A stretch of 64,000 nt of DNA. It comes from Antilocapra americana (Eukaryota; Chordata; Mammalia; Artiodactyla; Antilocapridae). The translations under genes and the position numbers were made by a program. Within the stretch, counting starts at the first letter, position 1; each line of letters opens with the position of its first letter. Below, one piece after another: positions 32,366 to 43,588 of the stretch. The DNA is taken from positions 42,358,472-42,422,471 of the forward strand of contig ML664161.1 in NCBI GenBank assembly GCA_007570785.1, given 5' to 3'. The notes beneath the pieces are model-generated. The model saw nothing but the letters and a program-made list of their open reading frames with translations. It ran no database searches and was not told where the DNA came from.

Positions 32366-32882
32366 TTGTGTGGAATAGTGGAATTTATTTGGCATGTTTC
32401 CCAGTTATTCTATCTTCTATTTAGCCCTGCTATTATTTATTCCTTACACTTGTGTGTAGACTGGCATGTTTTCTATATTTCCTGTCACAAACCTCAGTAA
32501 TAAAGGAAAGCAGAAAAGAAAAGCTTTCACAGAGTTCCTGAGGAAGAATTGGTGGAGAAGAGAATGAACTGAGGGTGATTAAAATTTCTCTCTCAACATT
32601 CTTCCACCCATGAATTGAACCATGCTAGTTCACTCCACTTAACATCTTCAAATTTCCCTGTCTCCTTTATGTTCATTGAAAGAAAAAAAAAAATCCCCAC
32701 TGTAAGCATCAATCTAAAAAAAAAACTGAATACATTTGTATCCTTTAAATGTCAATATCTTCACCTCATAATTTCTTTGATTATTTTTGTATTCTTAACA
32801 TAAAACTGATATTAAATAGGCTGGCCTAGGTGAAATGGAAAACACAGTTTTCTTTCCCAAGCCTGACTGACTAGGTGAGAAT
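32366..32882. other. Unassigned non-coding stretch
   Basis: Short A-runs at about 32683 and 32718; otherwise nothing recognised. Confidence 0.4.
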
Positions 32883-33517
32883 GCTACATTCAGTTGAATT
32901 CAGTTGCTCATTTGTGTCCGACTCGTTGTGACCCCATTAACCACAGCACGCCAGACCTCCCTGTCCATCACCAACTCCTGGAGTCCACCCAAACTCATGT
33001 CCATTGAGTCAGTGATGCCATCCAGCCATCTAATCCTCTGTCTTCCCCATCTTATCCTGCCCCCAATCCTTCCCAGCATCAAGGTCTTTTCCAATGAGTC
33101 AGTTCTTCGCATGAGGTGGCCAAAGTATTCAGCTTCTACATCAGTCCTTCCAATGAACACCCCCAGGACTGATCTCCTTTAGGATGGACTGGTTGGATCT
33201 CCTTGCATTCCAAGGTACTCTCAAGAGTCTTCTCCAACACCACAATTCAAAAGCATCAATTCATCAGCGCTCAGCCTTTTTCATTGTCCAGCTCTCACAT
33301 CCACACATGACTACTGGAAAAAACCATAGCCTTGACTAGATGGACCTTAGTTGGTAAAGTAATGTCTGCTTTTCAATATGCTATCCAGGTTGGCCATAAC
33401 TTTCCTTCCAAGGAGTAGGTGTCTTTTGATTTCATGGTTGCAATGACCACCTGCAGTGATTTTGGAGCCCCCAAAAATAAAGTCTGACACTTTTCCCACT
33501 GTTTCCCCATCTATTTC

Positions 33518-33937
33518 TCATGAAGATGGGACAGAGGCCATGTTCTTAGTTTTCTTAATGTTGAGCCTTAAGCCAACTTTTTCACTCTCCTCTTTCACTC
33601 TCATCAAGAGGCTTTTTAGTTCCTCTTCACTTTCTGCCATAAGGGTGGTGTCTTCTGCATATCTGAGGTTATTGATGTTTCTCCTGGCAATCTTGATTCC
33701 AGCTTGTGCTTCTTCCAGCCCAGTATTTCTCATGATGTACTCTGCATACAAGTTAAATAAGTAGGGTGACAATATACACCCTTGATGTACTCCTTTCCCT
33801 ATTTGGAACCAGTCTGTTGTTCCATGTCCAGTTCTAAGTGTTGCTTCCTGACCTGCATACAGGTTTCTCAAGAGACAGGTAAAATGGTCTGGTATTCCCA
33901 TCTCTTGAAGAATTTTCCACAGTTTATTGTGATCCAC
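33518..33937 (-). pseudogene. BovB RT palm fragment
   Basis: A 139-residue frame with HNKLWKILQEMGIPDHFTC, a GVHQGCILSPYLFNLYAEY motif and the catalytic box reading YAED (33650-33661) rather than YADD, so one catalytic Asp is replaced. Continues to KLNIQKTK-like sequence and then breaks. Confidence 0.9.
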
Positions 33938-34160
33938 ACAGTCAAAGGCTTTGGCATAGTCAATAAAGCAGAAATGGGTGTTTTTCTGGAACTCTCTTGC
34001 TTTTTTGATGATCCAGCGAATGTTGGCAATTTGATCTCTGCTTCCTCTGCCTTTTCTAAAACCAGCTTGAACCTCTGGAATAGTTCATGTATTGCTGAAG
34101 CATGGCCTGGAGAATTTTGAGCATTGCTTCACTAGCATGTGAGATGAGTGCAATTGTGCA

Positions 34161-34742
34161 TTAGTTTGAGCATTCTTTGGCATTGCTTTTCTTTGGGGTT
34201 GGAATGTAAACTGACTTTTTCCAGTCCTGTGGCCACTGCTGAGTTTTCCAAATTTGCTGGCATATTGAGTACAGTACTTTCACAGCATCATCTTGTAGGA
34301 TTTGAAATAGCTCAACTGGAATTCCATCACCTCCACTAGCTTTGTTCATACTGATGCTTCCTAAGGCCCACTTGACTTCACCTTCCAGCATGTCTGGCTC
34401 TAGGTGAGTGATCACACTGTTGTGATTATCTGAGTCGTGAAGATCTTTTTTGCACAATTCTTCTGTGTATTCTTGCCACCTCATCTTAATATCTTCTGCT
34501 TCTGTTAGGTCCATACCATTTCTGTCCTTTATCAAGGCCATCTTTTCATGAAATGTTCCCTTGTTATCTCTAATTTTCTTGAAGAGATCTTTAGTCTTTC
34601 CCATTCTGTTGTTTTCCTCTATTTCTTTGCATTGATCGCTGAGGAAGGCTTTCTTTTCTCTCCTTGCTATTCTTTGGAATTCTGCATTCAAATGGGTATA
34701 CCTTTCCTTTTCTCCTTTGCTTTTCACTTCTCTTGTTTTCAC
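34161..34742 (-). pseudogene. BovB linker and RT N-terminal fragment
   Basis: A 193-residue frame: a basic N-terminal part (KSKGEKERYTHLNAEFQRI), a KKAFLSDQCKEIEENNRMG segment, then the RT fingers with NKASGGDGIPVELFQ and ICQQIWKTQQWPQDW. It ends with CSN followed by TAA (34161-34163), where other BovB copies in the window read Tyr. Non-functional fragment. Confidence 0.9.
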
Positions 34743-35211
34743 AGCTATTTGTAAGGCCTCCTCAAACAGTCATTTTGCTTTTTTGCATTTCTTTTTGTTG
34801 GTGATGGTCCTAATATCTGTCTCCTGTATAGTGTCATGAACTTCCTTCCATATTTCATCAGGCACTCTATCAGATCTAGTCCCTTAAATATATTTCTCAC
34901 TTCCAGTGTATAATTACAAGGGATTTGATTTAGGTTATACCTGAATGGTCTAGTGGTTTTCCCTACTTCAATTTCAGTCTGAATTTGGCAATAAGGAGTT
35001 CATGATCCGAGCCACAGTCAGCTCCTGGTCTTGTTTTTGCTGACTGTATAGAGCTTCTCCATTATTGGCTGCAAAGAATATAATCAATTTGATTTTGGTG
35101 TTGACCATCTGGTGATGTCCATGTGTAGAGTCTTCTCTTGTGTTGTTGGAAGAGGGTGTTTGCTATGACCAGTGCGTTTTCTTGGCAAAACTCTATTAGC
35201 CTTTGCTCTGC

Positions 35212-35781
35212 TTAATTCTGTACTCTAAGTCCAAATTTGCCTGTTACTCCAGGTGTTACCTGACTTCTTACTTTTGCATTCCAATCCCCTATAATGAAAA
35301 GGACATCTTTTTTGGGTGTTACTTCTAAAAGATCTTGTAGGTTTTCATAGAACCGTTCAACTTCAGCTTCTTCAGCATTACTGGTTGGGGCATAGGCTTG
35401 GATTACCGTGATATTGAATGGTTTGCCTTGGAAATGAACAGAGATCATTCTGTCATTTTTGAGATTGCATCCAAGTACTGTATTTCGGACTCCTTTGATG
35501 ACCATGATGGCTACTCCATTTCTTCTAAGGGATTCCTGCCCACAGTAGTAGATATAATGGTCATCTGAGTTAAATTCACCCATTCCAGTCCATCTTAGTT
35601 CACTGATTCCTAGAATGTCGACATTCACTCTTGCCATCTTCTGTTTGACCACTTCCAATTTGCTTTGATTCATGGTCCTAACATTCCAGGTTCCTATGCA
35701 ATATTGCTCTTTACAACGTTGGACCTTGGTCCTATCACCAGTCACATCCACAACTGGGACTCGATTTTGCTTTGGCTCCAT
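35212..35781 (-). pseudogene. BovB apurinic-type endonuclease domain
   Basis: A 189-residue frame from the start of the BovB ORF. Exonuclease-endonuclease-phosphatase (APE-like) motifs are visible: GTWNVRTM near residue 30 (Asn-containing metal-binding motif), SELRWTG near 60 (catalytic Glu), QAYAPT near 125 and GDWNAK near 167 (Asp-x-Asn). In RTE elements this domain nicks target DNA to prime reverse transcription. The frame ends at a premature stop just after GLRVQN, so the C-terminal His-containing motif and the fusion to RT are lost. The N-terminus may extend a little further upstream in the intact family. Confidence 0.9.
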
Positions 35782-36099
35782 CCTTTCATTCTTTCTGGAA
35801 TTATTTCTTCACTGATCTCCAGTAGCATATTGGGCACCTACCGACCTGGGGAGTTCGTCTTTTAGTACCCTATCTTTTTGTCTTTTCATACTGTTCATGG
35901 GGTTCTCAAGGCAAGAATAGTGAAGTGGTTTGCCATTCCCTTCTCCAGTGGACCACATTCTGTCAGACCTCTCCACCATGACCCTTCCATCTTGGGTGGC
36001 CCCACACGGCATGGCATAGTTTCACTGAGTCAGACAAGGCTGTGGTCTTTGTGATCAGATTGGCTAGTATGGTTCTAGTATTTCTGCCCCCTGATGCCC

Positions 36100-36565
36100 T
36101 TTTGCAACACTTACCCTCTTGCTTGGGTTTCTCCTACCTCTGACATGGGATACCTCTTCACCATTGCTCCAGCAAAGTGCAGCCGCTTCTCCTTACCTTG
36201 GACCACGGGTATCTCCTCACAGCCATCCCTCCTGACCTTGATTGTGAAGTAGCTCCTCTTGGCCCTCCTGCGCCCACGCAGCCGCTGACGCATTGGGTGT
36301 GGGGAAGGTCTTCTCGGCCTCCGCCCCTGACTTCGGCGTGCGGTAGCTCCTCTCGGCTGCGCTTCTGGGTTTCTCTTACCTTGGACGCGGGGTCTCTCTT
36401 CACAGCTGCTCCAGCAAAGTGCAGCTGCTGCCCCTGATCTTGGTCGCAGGGTAGCTCCTCTCAGCCGCCGTCCCCAACCTCCAGCCCGGGAAGGTCCTCC
36501 CAACCGCCAGCCCCGACCTCCTGCCAGGGGTAGCTCCTCTCCGCCGTGCTCAGTGCGCCGTCGCA
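36100..36565 (-). promoter_or_regulatory. GC-rich 5' region of BovB with reiterated monomers
   Basis: Strongly GC- and CpG-rich against an AT-rich background. GTAGCTCCTCT recurs at 36249, 36343, 36451 and 36530 (given on the + strand), spaced 79-108 bases. Related TATCTCCTCAC-like blocks lie at 36147, 36210 and 36390, and GCTCCAGCAAAGTGCAGC occurs twice (36166 and 36407). This is the 5'UTR or internal-promoter position of the element. A 130-residue Arg-rich frame (36111-36503, -) spans it but mirrors the reiteration and is probably not a protein. Promoter function is inferred. Confidence 0.65.
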
Positions 36566-36576
36566 GCTATATTCAG

Positions 36577-37754
36577 CACAAGCTAAATACCATTCAGCAA
36601 TGGAATGCTGTGAACAAAAACTACTAGGCTTTAAAAGACTGAAGCACAGTATGTTAGACTGGATTTGAATTTTCCTTTCTACCTTTAATATTTGTCTATC
36701 TTTAACGAGAAAACTGTTGAAATTTTGGTGAGACAAATGAAGTGTGATATGGGGTCTTTGGAGGAATTCAAGATGACAGAAGCAAAAATGATTCCAGATT
36801 AGTGAAACAAGTACCAGTATGAAACCCTAAAGGAGCTGAGATTACATGTCTTAAAGAAAAAAAATGTAGGAAGGGTTGGTTAATCTTTAAAGTATTACTG
36901 AGGATTGTAAGACTGATAGTGGGTGATTATTTTCTGTTCCTATTAAGGGAAGAACAAGTGCTTTATTATCAACCAAAATGATTAAATTTAAAAGAATCGC
37001 CTAACTCAAAGGTTAGTGAAACCCTAGACCATATTACTATACCAAACCCTCTGGGAGACGTTCTGTTGAATTCTGCTGTTCAAGGAAACAAACTTACTTT
37101 TGGGTCACAGTCTAATTTCATATTCTACAGCCTCTGAAGTAGAACGTCAGCATGTGGCTTTTTTATTTAGCCATGTTATATAGAGTTTGCCTTCCTCTAG
37201 GATGAGGAATTCATACAGTTAAACAAACCATAACATCCAGCTAACTCACTGCATCCAGCTTACCACAGTATAATTCAGAAAAGTGAATTTTATAAATCCA
37301 ATCACTTTCATTCTCAGGCTGGTCAGCCAGTTCTTAGCCTGCGTTCTCAACGATACTGCATCTTGTTATACTCCAGACGTAATTCTAGTTTTTATGACAA
37401 CTGAGCACCAAGTTACATGTTCCCCTGTGTTCATTCCCAAAAATCTTTTAACAAGTCTCCCTCGAATCAATTTTCTTGCTTAAAATGCCCACTGCAGTTA
37501 TTATCTTCCTACTTATCTGTACAGATTATTATTATTTTCAGTCACTGTTTTTCTGTTATGTTCTATTGCTGGTCAGGCTCATTATAAAATTTAGAACCCC
37601 AAATTTTCATCAGTATGTTTCAGCTAACTCAATGGGAAGAGCAATTCACAACTAATGGGGAAGGAGGAAAATCCATCAAAATGATTGGCATTCTCAAGTC
37701 TCCATCTTTTTCCCAGCTTTTCTTAGGTCCTCATGTTATTCTATTCCACTTAGG
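36577..37754. other. Unassigned non-coding stretch
   Basis: No gene or clear repeat. The part after about 37300 might be a very old L2 continuation. Confidence 0.4.
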
Positions 37755-38110
37755 CCCCATGATTTTAATTATTACTTATTCACTAATAACTATATATGTT
37801 CAAATTATCTCTTGAGTTCCTGATTTAAACATCCAAATGAATGTTTAAATGTGTACTATATCTCAAATCCAACTTGCCCAAATTTGAATGTCAGCCTTCT
37901 CAACCCAGTTCTCTAAATCATAAACTTGGTTGTCATTTTGAATTCATTTGTCTTTTGCCAACCTATATAAAAAATCACCAGTTTCCATCAACTAAGCTTC
38001 CTTAATAGTTTGCAAATACATTCTCTTCTCCCCATCTTAAGCATTATTATTTTAAATCATTATTATAGTCTTTTGCCAGGACTCCCTGGTCTAGACTTAC
38101 ATATATCTTC
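37755..38110 (+). mobile_element. L2 LINE fragment
   Basis: Sense L2 blocks: TTCCTGATTTAAACATCCAAATG (37818), TCTCAAATCCAACTTGCCC (37861), AAACTTGGTTGTCATTTTGAATTC (37921) and ATTATTATAGTCTTTTGCCAGGACTCCCTGG (38059). Confidence 0.6.
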
Positions 38111-38124
38111 ATTTATTCTTGTCC

Positions 38125-38195
38125 TGACACATTTCATTCATTCAACAACAACAAACTCCTCAGAGGCCTACTACATGCCTAACTCTGCATTAAAT
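38125..38195 (-). mobile_element. L2 LINE terminus (antisense)
   Basis: CATTTCATTCATTCAACAAC through GCCTACTACATGCCTAACTCTGC: the antisense L2 end. Confidence 0.55.
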
Positions 38196-38944
38196 GTTTA
38201 AAAGGAAATATACTGTTTTCAGGGATAGTTTGAAATCAGTGGGAGAAATGAACGAAGGTAGATGAAGGCAGTGAGGCCATTTAAGAGCAGTTATCTGTTT
38301 TAATTAAAATGAAAGTCACAACTTTCTAGTGAAAGAAATGGAAAAGGAGAGGGACTAAGAAAGTAATATATGCCTTATTTTCACTGAGGTCTGAAGCAAT
38401 CAGAAAACACAAGCCATGAGTGCTGTAATAGCCTGAGGGGGAGATGGTATTGGTGTTGTTATTGCTTCATCTATATTGAGAATGAAGGTGAGTGATTAAG
38501 CTATGAGGGAGAAGCAATAACTTGACCCAGGTTTTGATAGGTAGGGCTGGGTGCCCCCTAGAAACCAGATTATAGTTTTCTGCTATATTAAGTTAGCAGT
38601 GCTGAGCATAGTGCTCCTGTTTTCCACTTCTTGCTCTGCCTAACAATTTGCTTTTTACAGTCCGGAGACTGCATTCCATAGAAGCACCTGATTAAGTGAG
38701 CAATGAGCAAAATTAGATAATGATACAGTACCCAAATGAGTAAGAATTCCACCGAGCCACAGTCTAAGCCTGAGGAAAACTGTCTGCAACAAACCATGTT
38801 TATGAGGAAATGGGAAGGGCTAGGAAGCATAATGTAGTCAATGTTCAATGTTATTGTTTTGGTTCAGACAGCAAAACCTTACTACAGGTGTCAGAAATTT
38901 CACCAAATGTGGCATGAACTTAGTACACCATCTTGATTCTACCC
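38196..38944. other. Unassigned non-coding stretch
   Basis: Nothing recognised on either strand. Confidence 0.4.
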
Positions 38945-39060
38945 AGTGGATGCTGTAGAACCATAAAACATGGGGCTGAAACAAGCCTCTGAGACAGTCT
39001 GGTCTAGTTCTTTCACTTTACAAGTGAAGAAATCAAAGCCTAGAGAGATTAAGAAAGTAT
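38945..39060 (+). mobile_element. MIR-like fragment
   Basis: TTCACTTTACAAGTGAAGAAATC followed by CCTAGAGAGATTAAGAAAG resembles the MIR core. Short. Confidence 0.4.
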
Positions 39061-39510
39061 GTATCTGAAAATTACTTTGTATGTCTTCCTTCAGTGGTCT
39101 GCGTGAGCAAAAATTACCTCCTTACAGTTCAAATGCTCTAATCTTAATTCAGGTCGTCAGGACAGCACAATTTACTAAACCTGTTGGATTAGGAATCACT
39201 GATTTTTCTGTCTACACCATAAAGGCTACATTTCCAAGTTGTTAAAAAAAAAAAAAGCAGAAGAACATGGCTGAGATTGTTTTTAATAGTTGCATCACTG
39301 ATTTATGATCCCAGTGTATTTTCTTTGGAAATTTCAGTTGTCTCTTAGAAGGTCTGTAAAAGGTGTTATTTGGTTGCTCTGAATATTTTATTTCATGATT
39401 TTATTTCACTGTGACCTTCACAAATTCATGTATTTATCTGACATACTCCTTTCTTCAGCTGTTCTTTTCAAGTAACAAAGGCTAACTAGGTTAAAACATT
39501 TAGAGGTAAA

Positions 39511-39654
39511 TACTGGGTCAGGAAGATTCCGTGGAGAAGGAAATGGCAACCCACTCTAGTTTTCTTGCCTGGAGAATCCCATGGACAAAGGAGACTGGTG
39601 GGCTACAGTCCCTGGGATCGCAAAGAGTCAGAAATGACTGAGCAACTAATACAC
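39511..39654 (+). mobile_element. Bov-A SINE, partial, with CA tail
   Basis: Lacks the tRNA head; starts at TGGGTCAGGAAGATTCC, then GGCAACCCACTCTAGTTTTC and the end GACTGAGCAACTAATACACACAC. Confidence 0.88.
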
Positions 39655-39669
39655 ACACACTGCGTCAAA

Positions 39670-39891
39670 GAGGCTTCCCAGGTGGTGCTAGTGGTAAAGA
39701 ACCTGCTGCAAATGCACAAGACATAAGAGACTTGGGTTCAATCCTTGGGTCAGGAAGTTCCCCTGGAGAAGGGCATGGCAACCCACTCCAGTATTCTTGC
39801 CTAGATAATACCATGGACAGAGGAGCCTGGTGAGCTATAGTCCATAGGGTCACAAAGAGTTGGATACGACTGAAGTGACTTAGCATGCACC
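39670..39891 (+). mobile_element. Bov-tA SINE with TSD
   Basis: Full SINE from GAGGCTTCCCAGGTGGTGC to GACTGAAGTGACTTAGCATG. CACACTGCSTCAAA is repeated at the two edges (about 39656-39669 and 39893-39907) with one mismatch. The left TSD lies in the CA tail of the preceding Bov-A, so this SINE inserted into that tail and is younger. Confidence 0.92.
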
Positions 39892-39907
39892 CACACACTG
39901 CCTCAAA

Positions 39908-40694
39908 AATATGAAAAATTTACCAGATATATTTAACATACTGATTTGTACATATGCACATACACACACACAGCCTCACTATTTAGTCTAGCATTCATCT
40001 TTAATATCTGTAAGTATATGGTGATAATTACAGGAAACTATCCATGTTTTACTTCTCTTAGACTATAATGATATACTTGCAGGTGATTGAGAAACAAAGG
40101 CTCTCTTCTTATTTCTCTTCTTCTTCCAAAATATAGCCCTGGGAGAAAGATCTAGGTTAATCCTTTCTTGACTGGAGGGCCCAGGACATGAAGCGTCCAG
40201 AGTCAGTGGAACATGCAAAGCTCATCCCTGCTGGCAATGAGCTTTAAGGAGTCACTCAAGCCAGAAAAGGCAATTTGGATTTCAAATTCCGCTGTCTGTC
40301 CAGGTAGTGTCCTTTCTGCTGAATCCAGAGAATTCTTGCCAATCTGGACACTCACAGATTGTAGTGTGGATTTCTGCCCAGGGAAGCTGGATGGCTACCA
40401 ACTCCTGCTTCACAGAGAACCATTTATACTCCTGAAAAGTTTTCTCTTGGTCATGAATCACACACACAAACAAGTGAAGTCTGAAAGAAAGTTTTACATG
40501 TGGGGAAGTAGCCCTGGGGAAAGGTAACAATTACATGGATAGGTGAGATGACCTACCAGATGATTTTGAGGAGTACAGACTGGGTCAATCCTAGAAAAAC
40601 TTTGGGGAGAGGATAGGTACGTTGGTGCAGAGAGGTGAGATTTACTTGTTATCCTTCCAACCTAGCCATTATACCTTTTTATTCATTCTTGATA
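39908..40694. other. Unassigned non-coding stretch
   Basis: Frames at 40213-40530 overlap on both strands with no recognisable product. Confidence 0.4.
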
Positions 40695-40865
40695 CCCTAA
40701 TAAAATAATTGACAAAAATTTATTAAGCATCAAGCATATATAAGATTGGCTAGATACTTCATATAACTCTAATGTTGAGTTTCATATCAATCAACATTTT
40801 ACAATTAAAAATAAGATTAATCTCATAGCAAACATAAGTTAAATAATTTTAACATTAAGAAAAAA
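40695..40865 (+). mobile_element. MIR SINE, degraded
   Basis: TTTATTAAGCATCAAGCATATATAAG at 40719, CTAGATACTTCATATAAC, then TCAACATTTTACAATTAAAAATAAG and AAGTTAAATAATTTTAAC follow MIR order. Confidence 0.55.
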
Positions 40866-41006
40866 TTCACATATTACCCTATTTTTAAAATTTATTTAAA
40901 TATGGACAATCATCAATCCACTGATAGATCAACAGAAGTCTACACACTAAGGCTTGGAAATTGTTCTCCAGACTTTAGAAATTTTATTCTAGAGTAGTAT
41001 CTCCCC

Positions 41007-41138
41007 TGGAGAAGGAAATAGCAACCCACTCCAGTATTCTTGTCTGGAGAATTCCACGGACAGAGGAGCCTGGCGGGCTGCAGTCCCTGGGGTCACAGAG
41101 AGTTGGACACGACTGAGTGACTAACACACACACACACT
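41007..41138 (+). mobile_element. Bov-A SINE monomer with TSD
   Basis: Short monomer from TGGAGAAGGAAATAGCAACC to GACTGAGTGACTAACACACAC. GTATCTCCCC is repeated exactly at 40997-41006 and 41139-41148, so this is a complete insertion of a headless monomer rather than a truncated Bov-tA. Confidence 0.93.
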
Positions 41139-41148
41139 GTATCTCCCC

Positions 41149-43035
41149 AAATATGACATTTAAAATAAATTTGACTTGTAAATGTGATGATTTGGGGTAC
41201 TATGTGAGAAGGTTTCATATCATGCCTAGAACAGGCAATAAATACCATTGAATCAAATAGTGAAAAAGTTATGCCTTTTTCTGTTTTCCTTCAGCCCTTC
41301 CAGCTAGGGAGAAAGACTCAATTTGATACTACTCAATCAGTGATCCAATACTAAGGTAATCTTCCATTTAATAAAGAGATAATGGATATCAATATCAGAG
41401 TCTGGAAAATGCAGAAAGAGAATAATTAGTTATAATTTAATTAACATTGCTTTGCTTCCATTATATTTATAGTTATAGCTATCTTTCTTTTTATAATAAA
41501 AAGTTTCCACATTTTAAATAGTGATTTAAAAATTCCCTTTTAAAGAAGACAGACATAAAGTTCAAGGTTTTTAAAATTTATGTGAAAAATATACTAAGTA
41601 GCTAATCATATATTGTTACTTGAATACACTAAAACTGATGAAGATGTTACATGAATGACTGAGTAAATGGAAACAATTATGTGAGGGCCATAAAGAGTTA
41701 TCTAGTCAATGACTCTATCTCCAAAACCAGGACAGTCACTCAAATGAAACAACCTGGTTTAACTAGAAAGTTTGGTCTCATCTTTGCGTTCTCTTTGGCA
41801 TGTCTTTGGCTTTGCTTTTCCTGACTTCCTTTACCCTGATCGGGTTAACCTGACCCTAAATCTTACCTATTAAAGAATAGGTATCTGAAGCTCTAATCCA
41901 TAGTGCTAAAATTATGCCCACTTTAATCCTCTCTTGTCCATCTCTGGGCAGCCTAAATAACTGCTGCTGACAACTTATTCAATGTGGTAGATGTCTCATT
42001 CTGAACCTCTGCCACCACCTTTACTACATACTCACTACTCTTAGTGAACTCCACCTCCATGCCAAAACTCACTGTCAATCTGAGACCCAAGAAGTATTAT
42101 CAGACTTCCACCAAAATTCAGAAGGACAGGTTATAACTAATGTACTTTACAGAAAAACTGAGGAAAAAAATGTTTCTATGTTCTTACTGAACCAGTCCAT
42201 TTCAGCTCAGCTTAATCATTAGTTTCACAAAATAGATATTTTCCAAAAATGCTATCTTATAAAAAAAATTTGATTCTATGGAATTATCATTATACCTTCC
42301 AGAATAAAAAAACAAATCTCCTTCTAGTAGAGCTTAGAGAAATATTCACCTTCCTTCTGCTCTATGAAGCCCATCAAAATTTCAAGTTTTCAAACAGATT
42401 TCCTTTCAACAGTCTATGTTCTTTTTTCCAATAAGAGTACTGTTCTTTGACTCCAGAATCTCATACTTATTTTACTAGCTGTTAAATATAAGAATCAGGC
42501 TGAAAGGGTCCTTGAAGTTTGTCTAATTAACCTTCCATGCAATGTTAAAACTCCTTCTACCAAAAACTCTAATGGGAAATAGTTTTCACTTAAAAATGTA
42601 TTAAACCACTTGAAAGCCTTATGGCATTAGTTGTTTTTCTAAAAGTGATTAAGATTGCACTAGGATATTTGCATGCTCAGGCTGAGGCCAGTCAGTCCAC
42701 AAGAGATGGATGGCCAGGGTTGGTGAGATGTGTTATCTGTGGCAATGTAACCATATTTCTTATTGTAGAACTAACTGATCCATATAAAGAGGAACTGATG
42801 ACTTGACCACTTCATCACTTGGAACCAACACTCATCTGGACCAAATACTAACAATTATTGTAGTTAAACAGTTATATGGGAAAGATAGATGCCCTGAGAT
42901 GAAAAAAAAAAGTCACATTAAGCTGGACATATTTAAATTATTATAAAACTGCAACATTGCATTTTAACAAAACTACAAGTATTTGGCAAGACCTCCAGGT
43001 TTCCATTCAATAGAGAGTGGAAGGGTATTAACACT
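41149..43035. other. Unassigned AT-rich stretch
   Basis: About 1.9 kb without a recognisable gene or repeat. Confidence 0.45.
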
Positions 43036-43039
43036 TAAT

Positions 43040-43195
43040 GATGCCAGTAATTATGATAGGCATTTTCATCTATTTTACTTTATTTAAGCATAATAATTTA
43101 TAGAGATTCAATGTTTGAAGTCACTCACTCAAGGTCACATAGCTTAGTAAGCAGTTGACCTGTGATTCAAAAGTTTCACTGTAACCGTGGATTGA
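43040..43195 (+). mobile_element. MIR SINE
   Basis: ATTATGATAGGCATTTTCATC, then TCACTCACTCAAGGTCACATAGC and GCAGTTGACCTGTGATTCAAAAG, the conserved MIR core and 3' half. Confidence 0.72.
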
Positions 43196-43254
43196 CCCAT
43201 TATACACTTGTCAGAACTCATAGAACTATACTATACAGAGTGAACCCTAATGTG

Positions 43255-43462
43255 TTCAGTTCAGTTCAGTCATGTCCTACTTTTTGTGACCACATGAACT
43301 GCAGCACACCAGGCTTCCCTGTCCATCACCAATTCCTGGAGTTTACACAAATTTATGTCCATTGAGTCGGTGATGCCATCCAACCATCTCATTCTCTGAC
43401 GTCCCCTTCTCCTCCTGCCCTCAATCTTCCCCAGCATCAGGGTCTTTTCAAATGAGTCAGCT
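43255..43462 (-). mobile_element. BovB LINE 3' end (antisense)
   Basis: TTCAGTTCAGTTCAGTCATG tail, then antisense C-terminal coding sequence to GTCTTTTCAAATGAGTCAGC. Only about 200 bases. Confidence 0.92.
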
Positions 43463-43588
43463 GAAAGTTTAAGAAATGGCTCTTGTGAGCTGATCTGCTG
43501 ACTCTAATATACCATGGGCTCAAAGTAGATGATGTCCTTTTTTCTACATAGCTGGTATCTTTACAGTGCGTGCATGCATGCATGCTGT

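Larger units (their letters stand above)
32894..36565 (-). mobile_element. Full-length BovB LINE (defective)
   Basis: The most complete element in the window, about 3.67 kb. In its own sense direction: a GC-rich 5' region (36100-36565), the endonuclease domain (35212-35781), a linker (34743-35211), the reverse transcriptase (33518-34742), the C-terminal region (32900-33500) and the TTCAG-type 3' tail (32894-32910). GCTAYATTCAG flanks it at 32883-32893 and 36566-36576 (one mismatch), an 11-bp TSD; part of the motif resembles the BovB tail, so a shorter TSD is possible. Coding is broken by a stop ending the endonuclease frame (after VQN), a stop at 34161-34163, a small deletion near 34080 and further frame breaks. 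Autonomous movement is excluded. Confidence 0.95.

Noticed and set aside
35212..35781. Host DNA-repair endonuclease gene
   Set aside because: The APE-like frame sits in a BovB with TSD, followed by BovB RT. It is the element's own endonuclease.
36100..36565. CpG island promoter of a host gene
   Set aside because: It lies wholly inside the BovB TSD boundaries; no exon follows on either side.
43570..43585. GCAT run as a regulatory or recombination site
   Set aside because: A very short tetranucleotide repeat beside a SINE tail; no further support.
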